Source: Microcoleus sp. EPA2 (GTDB taxonomy: Bacteria > Cyanobacteriota > Cyanobacteriia > Cyanobacteriales > Microcoleaceae). From it: a stretch of 64,000 bases of DNA. Shown piece after piece: positions 1 through 7,619 of the stretch. Under the pieces are notes generated by a model. That model worked only from the letters and a program-made list of their open reading frames with translations, did no database searches and was not told the origin of the DNA. A program made the translations under genes and the position numbers. Every line of letters begins with the position of its first letter. The stretch's first letter is position 1. Location of the stretch: the NCBI GenBank assembly GCA_020882975.1, contig JAHRFD010000012.1:1-64000 (forward strand), given 5' to 3'.

Positions 1-65
1 TTTGAATTATTCACGATAAAATTTAGTGGAGGTGAAATCCACCGTCATATCAATCAAAAATCTAT

Positions 66-277
66 TCAATGACCAATGACTAATGACCAATGACTAATGA
101 CTGCTGACTAATGACTGCTGACCAATGACTAATGACCAATGACTAATGACTAATGACTAATGACTAATGACCAATGACTAATGACCAATGACTAATGACC
201 AATGACTAATGACCAATGACTAATGACCAATGACTGCTGACCAATGACTAATGACCAATGACTAATGACCAATGACT
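66..277. repeat. Heptanucleotide tandem array (STRR), units ATGACTA / ATGACCA
   Basis: About 30 near-identical 7-base units (ATGACTA, ATGACCA, occasional ATGACTGCTG variants) run without interruption up to the stop codon of the YggT gene at 279. There are no spacers, so it is not a CRISPR. Heptamer short tandem repeats (STRRs) are a known feature of filamentous cyanobacteria. Confidence 0.9.
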
Positions 278-278
278 C

Positions 279-563
279 TCACATCATCATCGTCAGTAGC
301 CCCTGCTGGCCGAGAATCATTTCTCGCAGCAAGCTACAGATGCCAACCCAAATAATCGGCGTAATGTCCACCCCGCCGATGGGCGGTACAATCTTTCTAG
401 TAGCTGCTAAAAAAGGTTCCGTGGGCCAAGCAATCAGACTCAACGGCAGTCTACTGAGATTGACCTGGGGATACCAAGTCAAGACGATGCGAAAAATGAA
501 CAACAAAGTCATCAATACTAGGACAAAGCCCAGAATCCAGCTTGTAACGGTAATACCAGTCAT
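279..563 (-). CDS. YggT family membrane protein (Ycf19-like)
   Basis: A 94-residue protein with two hydrophobic segments (about residues 8-28 and 66-90) separated by a conserved loop containing FRIVLTWYPQ and the PxEPFLxxxRxxxPPxGGxDxxPI pattern, which is characteristic of YggT/Ycf19. The family sits in the membrane; in cyanobacteria and chloroplasts it has been linked to nucleoid or thylakoid organisation, but its biochemical role is not settled. Length fits the family (about 90-100). The stop codon is followed at once by a heptamer tandem array, so no normal terminator is visible. It is divergent from psbX. The protein ends in three methionines, which may reflect repeat-driven change at the 3' end. 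Confidence 0.85.
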   Translation of the reverse strand: MTGITVTSWILGFVLVLMTLLFIFRIVLTWYPQVNLSRLPLSLIAWPTEPFLAATRKIVPPIGGVDITPIIWVGICSLLREMILGQQGLLTMMM

Positions 564-689
564 AGAGTTATTGTGTCGAAATTTTAAGTTTTGTTAAGTC
601 AGGTATTCATAATTTTAACTGTTTCCCTGGTGCGATCGAAAGTATAAAATTAATAAAAATCAAATTGTTGTAACAAAGGCTTTGAATCT

Positions 690-809
690 ATGACTCCTTC
701 ACTCGCGAATTTTCTGTACAGCCTGCTGGTGGGCGTTAGTGTGGTGGTAATTCCAGCAACGATCGCCCTAATCTTCATCAGCCAAAAAGACAAAATTAAG
801 CGCACCTAA
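690..809 (+). CDS. psbX: Photosystem II protein PsbX
   Basis: This 39-residue ORF begins MTPSLANFLYSLL, has one transmembrane helix (about residues 8-31) and ends ISQKDKIKRT, matching PsbX throughout. PsbX is a one-helix low-molecular-mass subunit at the periphery of photosystem II, near cytochrome b559, and is involved in plastoquinone turnover at QB. The ATG has a purine-rich site (AAAGG) about 9 bases upstream. A terminator-like hairpin follows at 895-956, so it is probably transcribed alone. ycf66 downstream is a common cyanobacterial neighbour. Confidence 0.95.
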   Translation: MTPSLANFLYSLLVGVSVVVIPATIALIFISQKDKIKRT

Positions 810-894
810 AACATCTGTAAAGATCCAAGTCCGGCGTCAAAGTCAATTGTCGGCTGTAGCGATGGCTTGACGTCGGGCATTTCCCTAGTTCCGA

Positions 895-956
895 AACCTC
901 GGCTGTAAGCAACTCAGAAGCCAAAACCTTCTAGAACTGCCAAGCTGAGGTTTTTT
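895..956 (+). terminator. Rho-independent terminator after psbX
   Basis: AACCTCGGCT (895-904) pairs with AGCTGAGGTT (943-952) with one mismatch, followed by a T6 tract ending at 956. The loop is long (38 bases). The position fits the psbX transcript. Confidence 0.6.
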
Positions 957-1007
957 CCCGTTAACTGAGACCCCCGGAAAGTCCCTCGCTCTACCTGTAG
1001 CCCGGTG

Positions 1008-1118
1008 ATATCAATTCCGGTTGTATCGGAATGGTTTAACCGCGAAGGCGCTAAGGACGCGAAGTTCGAGAAGAGAGAGTTTAATACAGGACGATGAAGA
1101 CAGGATTTTATATGAGCT
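1008..1118 (-). repeat. MITE-like dispersed repeat, copy 1 of 5
   Basis: On the minus strand this reads CGTCCTGTATTAAACTCTCT, then CGCGTCCTTAGCGCC, then ATTCCGATACAACCG and an ATATCAA-type end. The same order of blocks recurs at 4952-5061, 10554-10658, 23572-23677 and 25060-25166. A 64-codon reading frame across this copy is not supported as a gene. The rest of the 810-1266 gap shows only the psbX terminator. Confidence 0.75.
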
Positions 1119-1266
1119 GTTCAGATTCAGTATTATGTCAATATTATGTGAATTCCCAAGCTGCAAAGCGGATGAGACCCTCATCCAGCTAAGTCGGAAT
1201 AGCAGATTTAAGTAAAAATGTAAACATCTAACTCGCTAATATAGAACAGAAATAGGAGATAGGGTA

Positions 1267-2118
1267 ATGGTTAATTTAGGATTAAACTGGAGCAGCCTGC
1301 TGGGGATCATCCTAGCAGTAGCTGGCGCGGGACTTTACTTTCTACGATCTTGGCGTCCCAAGCTAGCACGAGACCATGATATTTTTTTTGCAGCAGTAGG
1401 TCTATTGTGTGGGGGTATTCTATTATTCCAAGGCTGGCGGCTAGATCCAATTCTGGCCTTTGGTCAATTCATGCTCACTGGTTCCGCCATATTTTTTGCA
1501 GCCGAAAGTATTAAGCTGCGGGGAGCAACCACCGCCCAAGCCAAAAGTCGGGCACAATATATCGATGAAGATAGACCCGTCAGCAACGCCTACGGTTATG
1601 ATGGCTACGATGCTGACATTGAGCAGCTAGAACCAGAGGAAGACTATCCCCAGCGTCCCCGGATTAGAGGTAGTCAAGATTATCGTGCTTCGCGGGAAGG
1701 CTACGATGACGAACCTCGCCGCCGTCCCGACCGTCGCAATAGCAGCATTGATATATCTAAACCCGATGGACCTGAGCGATCGTCCCGCAAACGTCCCTCT
1801 CGCCCCGAAAACCCTGCCCCAGAGCGATCGGACAGATCGGACAGATCGGACAGATCGGAGAGATCCGACAGATCGGACCGTTGGGACATTTCAGACAATC
1901 CCGATGAAAAACCGACTCGCAGCCGTAACAGCCGCCCGCCAACTTCCGATAACCGCAGCGATGGGACACCGAGAACCAAAAAAACTCGTCCCGCCGAAGG
2001 AGGGAAGTCTCGCCCCAGTAGCCGCGATTTGCAACCACCACCCTCAGATTACGTGGAGTATCGACCAGTAGAACACCCGGAAGACCAACCGGATAATTCC
2101 CCCAATTTCGACAACTAG
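1267..2118 (+). CDS. ycf66: Ycf66 family protein with disordered RSD-rich tail
   Basis: A 283-residue protein. The N-terminal 85 residues hold three predicted membrane helices (about 8-26, 38-55 and 60-80) with the Ycf66 pattern NxxxxLGIxLAxxGxxLYFLR and GxxLxFQGWRLDPI. From about residue 95 the protein is hydrophilic, rich in Arg, Asp, Ser and Pro, and probably disordered. At residues 186-207 the 9-base unit GATCGGACA is repeated, giving a run of Arg-Ser-Asp triplets. Ycf66 is a cyanobacterial and plastid membrane protein of unknown function; its place next to psbX is typical. Only the first 90 residues look conserved, and the tail probably varies by repeat slippage. Confidence 0.9.
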   Translation: MVNLGLNWSSLLGIILAVAGAGLYFLRSWRPKLARDHDIFFAAVGLLCGGILLFQGWRLDPILAFGQFMLTGSAIFFAAESIKLRGATTAQAKSRAQYIDEDRPVSNAYGYDGYDADIEQLEPEEDYPQRPRIRGSQDYRASREGYDDEPRRRPDRRNSSIDISKPDGPERSSRKRPSRPENPAPERSDRSDRSDRSERSDRSDRWDISDNPDEKPTRSRNSRPPTSDNRSDGTPRTKKTRPAEGGKSRPSSRDLQPPPSDYVEYRPVEHPEDQPDNSPNFDN

Positions 2119-2129
2119 GGGAAGTGCTA

Positions 2130-2210
2130 AGTAGATGGGTGAAATTTAATATTTCTGGTGTCAATATCACCGGAAAAATACCAGTTACATTTGATTTATG
2201 CCCATCTACT
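2130..2210. repeat. Inverted repeat with nested hairpin between ycf66 and the protease gene
   Basis: AGTAGATGGG (2130-2139) is exactly complementary to CCCATCTACT (2201-2210). Inside lies a second hairpin, GGTG..CACC, near 2157-2171. There is no T tract. It could be a folded mRNA leader, a foldback element or an unusual terminator. Confidence 0.5.
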
Positions 2211-2326
2211 GGCGATCGCGATCGGAGAATTACGATCCAAAAAACTGTGAATGGGGAGTGTGAAACCGCCGATCGACGCACAGACAACACAGAGCACAAC
2301 CGACAGCTAAATACTCATCGATCGCC

Positions 2327-3775
2327 ATGAATTTCAAACTTTTAAGTTTAGCAATATCGGGAATTTTAACAATGGGGGTTTCAGCCAGCGCCACCGCCGT
2401 TGTTACCACATCCCCTGTGCAGTCATCACCAGATGTTACTGAATTTAAGTCGCTGGATAGACAGGGTGCGATCGCCCAAAATATCGAAGAACAAACTAAT
2501 ATTCGCGTTTACGAACGAGCCAGTCCGGCAGTTGTTACCGTCGATACAGATAAATCCAACGGTAGTGGCACAATTATCAGCCCCGACGGCATGGTTTTAA
2601 CCAACGCCCACGTTGTTGCCGCAGGCGGTACTGTGAATATAATTTTGTCAGATGGCAAAAAAGTCCCAGCCGATGTCATTGGATTCGGGGAAGAAGGCTT
2701 AGATTTAGCCGTAGTTAAAATGCGGGGTCAAAACAATTTGCCCACAATTCCTTTAGCCCGTCCTGGTTCGGTGAAAGTGGGACAACAAGCATTTGCGATC
2801 GGCAATCCTTTCGGTCGATTTCAAGGTACTTTTACCGTCGGAATTGTCAGCCGCATCGACCAACAACGAAGCTTGATTCAAACAGACGCAGCCATCAATC
2901 CCGGCAATTCAGGAGGTCCACTGCTTAACAGTTCGGGAGAATTAATCGGAGTCAACACTTCTATTTTTACTCGCGGTCAGGGCGGAGGCAATATCGGCAT
3001 CGGTTTTGCCATTTCCATAGACAAAGTACCCGCTTTCCTGACGGCGGTAAGAGAAGGGCGAGCTCCCCGCGTTGCTCAGAGACGATCGCCCTTTGGTAAC
3101 AAATCACCAGAAAAACTCGCGCTCAACGGCCCCGCAATCAGTGGCAAACTCACCAACCAGTCTAGCGTTCTGCCGGGAGACAACAGCTTTTTCGACCTCT
3201 ACTCCTTTGAAGGAAAAGCAGGTCAGCGAATCACAATTGAAATGAAAAGTCAAGAAATTGACCCTTATTTAATCTTGCTCGGCCCCGATCGACGACAAAT
3301 CGCTCAAGATGATGACGGCGCAGGCAGTAACAATGCCCGAATTACAGTCAGGCTGCCAGCAGACGGCACTTACACCTTATTGGCAAATTCCAACCAGGCC
3401 AGGCAGTCGGGAGCTTATACACTAGAACTGAAAGCCGCAGCTTTTACCCAGGCGGCCAGGGCAATTTTGCAAGAAGAAGGTACTTTAGCTGCTGGCGCTC
3501 AGGTACTGCCCTCGGACAACAGTCTCTATCGCGAGTATACTTTTGAAGGTCGATCGGGTCAGTCTGTGGAGATTTCCCTCGAAAGTAAAGAGTTCGATCC
3601 CTATGTAGCTTTGTTTGGCCCTAATGGTCGATTAGTAGCAGAAAATGATGATGAGAGCGATGCGAATAAAAATGCGTCTCTAAGCGTTACTTTACCCGCT
3701 ACTGGTCGCTATCGTGTCATTGTCAATGCTTACGACGCTTCGGGCCGGGGGCGTTACACTCTAACAGTCCGCTAA
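2327..3775 (+). CDS. Trypsin-like serine protease with two PPC domains
   Basis: A 482-residue predicted exported protein. It has an N-terminal signal segment (hydrophobic about residues 4-24 with an Ala-rich end), an S1C/HtrA-like trypsin domain (about 55-245) and two bacterial pre-peptidase C-terminal (PPC) beta-sandwich domains (about 280-370 and 395-482). The catalytic triad is visible as His95 in TNAHVV, Asp127 in GLDLAVV and Ser195 in NPGNSGGP. The PDZ domain usual in HtrA/Deg proteases is absent, with PPC domains in its place. PPC domains are known from secreted proteases, where they are often removed or help binding. The ATG at 2327 directly precedes the signal peptide. The downstream gene at 3978 is a PPC-only paralogue, so the two may work together outside the cytoplasm; this is inference. 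Confidence 0.88.
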   Translation: MNFKLLSLAISGILTMGVSASATAVVTTSPVQSSPDVTEFKSLDRQGAIAQNIEEQTNIRVYERASPAVVTVDTDKSNGSGTIISPDGMVLTNAHVVAAGGTVNIILSDGKKVPADVIGFGEEGLDLAVVKMRGQNNLPTIPLARPGSVKVGQQAFAIGNPFGRFQGTFTVGIVSRIDQQRSLIQTDAAINPGNSGGPLLNSSGELIGVNTSIFTRGQGGGNIGIGFAISIDKVPAFLTAVREGRAPRVAQRRSPFGNKSPEKLALNGPAISGKLTNQSSVLPGDNSFFDLYSFEGKAGQRITIEMKSQEIDPYLILLGPDRRQIAQDDDGAGSNNARITVRLPADGTYTLLANSNQARQSGAYTLELKAAAFTQAARAILQEEGTLAAGAQVLPSDNSLYREYTFEGRSGQSVEISLESKEFDPYVALFGPNGRLVAENDDESDANKNASLSVTLPATGRYRVIVNAYDASGRGRYTLTVR

Positions 3776-3818
3776 AAGTTGAAAATTAGTAATTGGGAAT
3801 TAGTTATGAGTGGGGGGG

Positions 3819-3883
3819 GTAGGCACGCACCATCCACTACCCCTACAAACCCCTCGTTTGTTGGAGAATGAAACCGCCCTGGG
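3819..3883. repeat. Dispersed 65-bp repeat, copy 1
   Basis: GGTAGGCAC .. CACTACCCCTACAAA .. TCGTTT .. GAGAATGAAAC .. GCCCTGG appears here and again at 7089-7151 with the same block order. The second copy forms the 5' end of a decayed Uma2 gene. Confidence 0.7.
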
Positions 3884-3896
3884 GTAGGGGAGGGGT

Positions 3897-3957
3897 TCTT
3901 CTTCCTTCTTCCTTCTTCCTTCTTCTTTCTTCCTTCTTCCTTCTTCCTTCTTCCTTC
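3897..3957. repeat. Heptanucleotide tandem array (TTCTTCC)n
   Basis: Eight or so TTCTTCC units with one TTCTTTC variant, directly upstream of the PPC protein gene at 3978. The pyrimidine-rich strand leaves little room for a normal promoter between the array and the start codon. Confidence 0.9.
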
Positions 3958-3977
3958 ATCAAAAACTGAGGTAATTC

Positions 3978-4583
3978 ATGCGTCAAGTTAGATTTTGGGC
4001 GATCGCGCCAATTGCTCTACTAGCTACTGTTTCAGCCAAGCCCGTTGCTTCCTCGCCAATTTTCGATGCGAGTCGAGTTTTAGCGCCCGGTAATTCTACC
4101 CTAATTGCCGCAGGATTTTCTCAGAATGCCCCTCATACTAACAGGGATATTAATCATGTTTTAGCTCAGGCTACTCCGAAGTCTTCGCCATCAGCAATAC
4201 CAACTCCCTCAGCTTTGCCTATTCCTGCTGCGGGATCGTCTAAAGTCATTTTGGAAAAACAAGGAGAACTGACTCCGGCGAAGTCTTCCGTACTGCCCTC
4301 AGACAGCAGTTTATATGACGAATATACCTTTGAAGGCACGACAGGCCAGACAGTAGTTGTTTCCTTAGAAAGTGGCGAGTTTGATACTTATCTGGCTGTC
4401 TTCAACTCCCAAGGCGAATTGCTTGCAGAAAATGATGATGCTACTGAGCAAAATTCCAATTCGGAATTGACTGTTACTTTGTCTGCCAGTGGTAGCTACA
4501 AAGTAATTGTCAATGCTTTTGATTCACCGCCAAAAGGTAAAGGCAAGTACAGTTTGATAGTCCGGGAAGTCATTAAAAATTAA
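3978..4583 (+). CDS. Secreted protein with a single PPC domain
   Basis: A 201-residue protein with an N-terminal signal-like hydrophobic stretch (about residues 6-20), a Pro/Ser-rich linker (about 60-90) and one C-terminal PPC domain (about 100-198). The PPC domain carries LPSDSSLYDEYTFEG, SGEFDTYLAVF and ENDDATEQNSN, closely matching the second PPC domain of the protease just upstream, so a local duplication is likely. No catalytic domain is visible. Its role is unknown; a binding or accessory role at the cell surface is inference. The ATG has GAGGTAATTC in front of it, a plausible ribosome-binding site. Confidence 0.75.
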   Translation: MRQVRFWAIAPIALLATVSAKPVASSPIFDASRVLAPGNSTLIAAGFSQNAPHTNRDINHVLAQATPKSSPSAIPTPSALPIPAAGSSKVILEKQGELTPAKSSVLPSDSSLYDEYTFEGTTGQTVVVSLESGEFDTYLAVFNSQGELLAENDDATEQNSNSELTVTLSASGSYKVIVNAFDSPPKGKGKYSLIVREVIKN

Positions 4584-4625
4584 TGATTGATAAATCGATA
4601 TTCTCTGAATTCAAACATCTACGCA

Positions 4626-4671
4626 GAAGGTGAAAATTGGATAATAATTTATTTTTCACCTTCCATTTTTT
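4626..4671. terminator. Bidirectional terminator between convergent genes
   Basis: GAAGGTGAAAA (4626-4636) pairs perfectly with TTTTCACCTTC (4653-4663), followed by CATTTTTT. It lies between the PPC gene (+) and the HLIP gene (-), so it can serve both strands, with A/T runs on both sides. Confidence 0.75.
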
Positions 4672-4677
4672 AGTGAT

Positions 4678-4869
4678 TTAACGCAAACCTAGCCAGGTGA
4701 AAAAATTCTCGCCTGTGAAAAATTCTAGCAACAGAATTGCCACGAATCCCACCATCGCAAATCGTCCGTTGATTTTTTCCGCGTAGGCGTTCCAGCCAAA
4801 GGCAGGTTCTGCTTTTTCGGCTGACTCTGGGCTTGGTGGTGTTGGAGAAGCAGGAGTTTTAGATTTCAT
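4678..4869 (-). CDS. High-light-inducible protein (HLIP/CAB-ELIP family)
   Basis: A 63-residue protein with a Pro/Ser/Glu-rich N-terminus and one membrane helix. The chlorophyll-binding motif is clear: AEKINGRFAMVGF, with Glu31, Asn34 and Arg36, followed by a hydrophobic helix and the ending FFTWLGLR. HLIPs are thylakoid one-helix proteins that bind chlorophyll and carotenoid and protect newly made chlorophyll and photosystem II assembly intermediates under light stress. Its length is slightly above the shortest HLIPs because of the N-terminal extension. Which Hli (A-D) it matches cannot be decided here. Confidence 0.9.
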   Translation of the reverse strand: MKSKTPASPTPPSPESAEKAEPAFGWNAYAEKINGRFAMVGFVAILLLEFFTGENFFTWLGLR

Positions 4870-4951
4870 TGAAAAGTTATGAATGTTGAGTATTGAGTTA
4901 AAATTTTATAGCAAAAAGGTTAAATCATGACCATGCAACGGTCAACTACAT

Positions 4952-5061
4952 AATATCAAATCCGTTGACATCATAATTATTATTTCTCTGTTCTCTTTCT
5001 CTGTGTCCTCTGTGTCCTCTGTGGTTTAATCATTCCGATACAACCAGAATTAATATAATAT
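4952..5061 (+). repeat. MITE-like dispersed repeat, copy 2 of 5
   Basis: It starts ATATCAAATCCGTTG, has a CTCTTTCTCTGTGTCC core, then ATTCCGATACAACC, and ends TTAATAT, giving short terminal inverted repeats. It lies immediately upstream of the start codon at 5075, so it probably carries or replaces the promoter region of that gene. Confidence 0.75.
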
Positions 5062-5074
5062 TATTTTTTACCCC

Positions 5075-6814
5075 ATGTTCATCGCCCCCTTGCACAAATT
5101 TCTGACAGCCACAAATCATGATGATAAATCTCGATCGCCTACCATATTTTGGTTAGCTTTAAGCTTGACATTTGCCGCAATCTATGGTTTTTTAGGACTA
5201 AGACAAGCCTTCGGTGGCGAGTATGTCGTGCAAGACGACGCGAGACAACACGTTTTCTGGATGATGCGATTTGTCGATCGCCAATTGTTTCCCAACGACT
5301 TCATTGCTAACTACTTTCAATCCATCAGCCCCACAGGCTACAGCACGCTCTACAAAATAGCAGCCACAATTGGCATCTCTCCCCTATTATTTCACAAAAT
5401 ATTGCCGCTTTTCCTCAGCTTAATCTCCACTTATTACTGTTTTAGCATTGCTCTAGAAATACTGCCAGTGCCCATGACTGGATTTATTGCCTCTTTGCTG
5501 CTCAACCAACATATGTGGATGACAGACGATTTGGCTTCCACAACGCCCAGAGCCTTTATCTATCCGCTATTTCTCGCTTTTTTATATTATTTGCTGCGAC
5601 GTTCCTTACTGCCCTGTTTAGGCGCGATCGCCTTAATCGGACTATTTTACCCTCCTTACGCATTGGTAGCAGCCGGTATCTTAGTTTTGCGGTTGCTGGA
5701 TTGGGAAAAAGGTAGTTTGCGCTTGTCGCGCGATCGCACAAATTACCTATTTTGCACTACAGGTTTAGGAGTTGTGTTTTTAGTAATGCTACCCTATGCC
5801 CTAGATAAATCGGAATTTGGCCCCGCTTATACAGCAGCAGAAGCTAAAACAATGCCGGAATTTGCGCCCCAAGGCCGAAATGCTTTTTTTCGTCCAAATC
5901 CCCTAGATTATTGGTTGACTGGCCGGGGTAGTGGGATGTTTCCCAAGTCCCTGTTTACCCCCGTTACTCACTGTGCTGCATGGCTATTTCCGCTGCTATT
6001 GGTATGGCGATCGCACTTTCCTGTAGCCAAACAGATTCAAAGTAATATCTGGCTGTTGCTGCAACTATTTTTAGCATCCTTAGTCATGTTTCTTGCAGCT
6101 CATGCTACCATTTTTAAATTATATCAGCCGGGGCGCTATACTGCTTATAGCTTGCGATTTATTGTAGTGTTCTTAAGTGCGATCGCCCTAACTTTGCTCC
6201 TAGATGGAGTGGGAAATTGGGCCAAGACAACCGAAACCAAATTTAGCATCAAAAATCTAGTGGCAATCATCACAACAGCGATAATTGCTGTGGTAGTTGT
6301 GCTTTATCCCTGCTTAGTGAAGAAATTTCCTAGCGTTGGGTATGTAGAGGGTAAAATGCCCGAATTATACCAGTTTTTTGAGCAGCAACCGCCAGATATT
6401 TTGATTGCTTCCCTAGCGCCAGAGGTGGACAACCTGCCAACTTTTAGTCAGCGCTCGGTTGTGCTAGGAAAAGAATATGCAGTGCCTTATCAAAAAGGCT
6501 ATTATACTAGATTTAGACAGCGAGTTAACGATTTAATTCGCGCTCAATATAGTCCCGATCGCTCTGTGGTGCAAAAGTTTATTAATCAATATGGAATAGA
6601 TTTCTGGATGCTCGATCGCAATGCCTTGACTCTTGAGTATGTAAAGGATTACGGTTGGATCGAAGACTTTGATTCTACACCAGAGGCGATCGCCTCTCTC
6701 ACACAAGGGAAAATTCCTGTGTTAGCTGAAGCAATGACAAATTGTGCAGTTTTTCAGAATGATTTTTTAGTGGTTTTAGAAACATCTTGCATTGCCAAAT
6801 TGACTGGTAGTTAA
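5075..6814 (+). CDS. Polytopic membrane protein, possible GT-C-like fold (unknown function)
   Basis: A 579-residue protein with about ten hydrophobic helices spread over residues 25-425, then a soluble C-terminal part (about 430-579). After the first helix there is an acidic pair in VVQDDARQH (Asp54, Asp55). GT-C glycosyltransferases use acidic residues in this first outer loop, and the topology is compatible, but no family signature was recognised. The C-terminal part, with LASLAPEVDNLPTFSQR and IDFWMLDR, resembles soluble tails of large cyanobacterial membrane proteins of unknown function. There is no operon partner: repeats flank it on both sides. Function is left open. Confidence 0.6.
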   Translation: MFIAPLHKFLTATNHDDKSRSPTIFWLALSLTFAAIYGFLGLRQAFGGEYVVQDDARQHVFWMMRFVDRQLFPNDFIANYFQSISPTGYSTLYKIAATIGISPLLFHKILPLFLSLISTYYCFSIALEILPVPMTGFIASLLLNQHMWMTDDLASTTPRAFIYPLFLAFLYYLLRRSLLPCLGAIALIGLFYPPYALVAAGILVLRLLDWEKGSLRLSRDRTNYLFCTTGLGVVFLVMLPYALDKSEFGPAYTAAEAKTMPEFAPQGRNAFFRPNPLDYWLTGRGSGMFPKSLFTPVTHCAAWLFPLLLVWRSHFPVAKQIQSNIWLLLQLFLASLVMFLAAHATIFKLYQPGRYTAYSLRFIVVFLSAIALTLLLDGVGNWAKTTETKFSIKNLVAIITTAIIAVVVVLYPCLVKKFPSVGYVEGKMPELYQFFEQQPPDILIASLAPEVDNLPTFSQRSVVLGKEYAVPYQKGYYTRFRQRVNDLIRAQYSPDRSVVQKFINQYGIDFWMLDRNALTLEYVKDYGWIEDFDSTPEAIASLTQGKIPVLAEAMTNCAVFQNDFLVVLETSCIAKLTGS

Positions 6815-6816
6815 GG

Positions 6817-6915
6817 TGAGGCAGAGCCTCTGGATATTGGTTCCCAGGCAGAGTGTGGGAACCAGAAAAGAGAAGATTCCGGTTCCCCCCTTATTAAGGG
6901 GGGTTAGGGGGGATC
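6817..6915. repeat. Cluster of palindromic intergenic repeats
   Basis: Three adjacent hairpins: GAGGCAGAGCCTC; then GGTTCCC..GGGAACC (about 6839-6863); then CCCCCCTTATTAAGGGGGG (about 6886-6904). The last belongs to the same palindrome family that is embedded in the hybrid kinase gene at 38617-38875. Any of them could end transcription of the gene at 5075. Nothing gene-like is visible from here to 7088. Confidence 0.65.
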
Positions 6916-7088
6916 TAGACTGCGAAACCAACAAGAAAGATTATCGATTTAACCATCGACTTTTTTAATTTTAAGCACTGCATTTGGGAATTGCACCACG
7001 ACCAACGCTGACTGTTAGGAGCGATCGCCCCATACGCTATAATTTCCATAGGAGATAATGGTGTAGCTCAATGACACAAGACGAAGAG

Positions 7089-7151
7089 GGTAGGCACTCT
7101 TGGCACTACCCCTACAAAATCATCGTTTTCCTGAGAATGAAACAGCCCTGG
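7089..7151. repeat. Dispersed 65-bp repeat, copy 2
   Basis: Same block order as 3819-3883 (GGTAGGCAC, CACTACCCCTACAAA, GAGAATGAAAC, GCCCTGG). Here it runs into the reading frame of the Uma2 remnant and codes its first 17 or so residues. Confidence 0.7.
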
Positions 7152-7444
7152 GCGGCACTTGGGAACAATTCAAGTTAATCCAGAAAGGTTCGGAAGATTC
7201 CCCTGGGGTAAAATTGTCTTTTTTTGCAGGTGCGATTGAAATTATAATGCCGGGATTCCAACACGAAAATTTTTCAGAAATCATTGGTTATCTGCTGACA
7301 ACTTTTCTGCTAAAGCAAGGTATTAGGTTTTACCCTTGTGGTTCCATGACGCAGGAGAAAATGGGAGAAGTTTCAACTCAAGCAGATAAATCGTTTTGTT
7401 TGGGAAAACCTAAGTTGATTCCCGATTTGTCGATCGAGGTTTGA
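7100..7444 (+). pseudogene. Truncated Uma2 family nuclease
   Basis: The frame codes about 114 residues from a TTG codon. WEQFKLIQKG, VKLSFFAGAIEIIMPG, EIIGYLLTTFL and KLIPDLSIEV are typical of the N-terminal half of Uma2 (PD-(D/E)XK-like) proteins, which are normally about 180-200 residues. The frame stops right after the conserved PDLSIEV strand, so the catalytic strand-helix that should follow is lost, and the 175 bases to the next gene hold no recognisable continuation. The first 17 residues are coded by a dispersed repeat, so the 5' end also looks replaced. An intact Uma2 gene lies at 15988-16635. Confidence 0.7.
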
Positions 7445-7619
7445 CTTGCTAAGACGCTGTATTTTGATGGGCGAAACTGATTTGGCTGAAGCGGTTAAGG
7501 TTTTTGGGCAGGGAATTTCGACTGTCGGCGAAGGAAACAGAATATAGATCCGGGGTCAAGTTGGTAGAAAATGAAAATCATACAAATACTCGATCGCACC
7601 TTATCTCTTTAGCAAAAAC

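Noticed and set aside
66..277. CRISPR-like look of the first repeat array
   Set aside because: Units are 7 bases and contiguous, with no unique spacers of 30-40 bases; no cas gene is nearby.
1757..2299. 180-codon minus-strand frame opposite ycf66
   Set aside because: Antisense of the RSD repeat, rich in Cys/Ile/Pro periodicity from the repeat, with no start signal.
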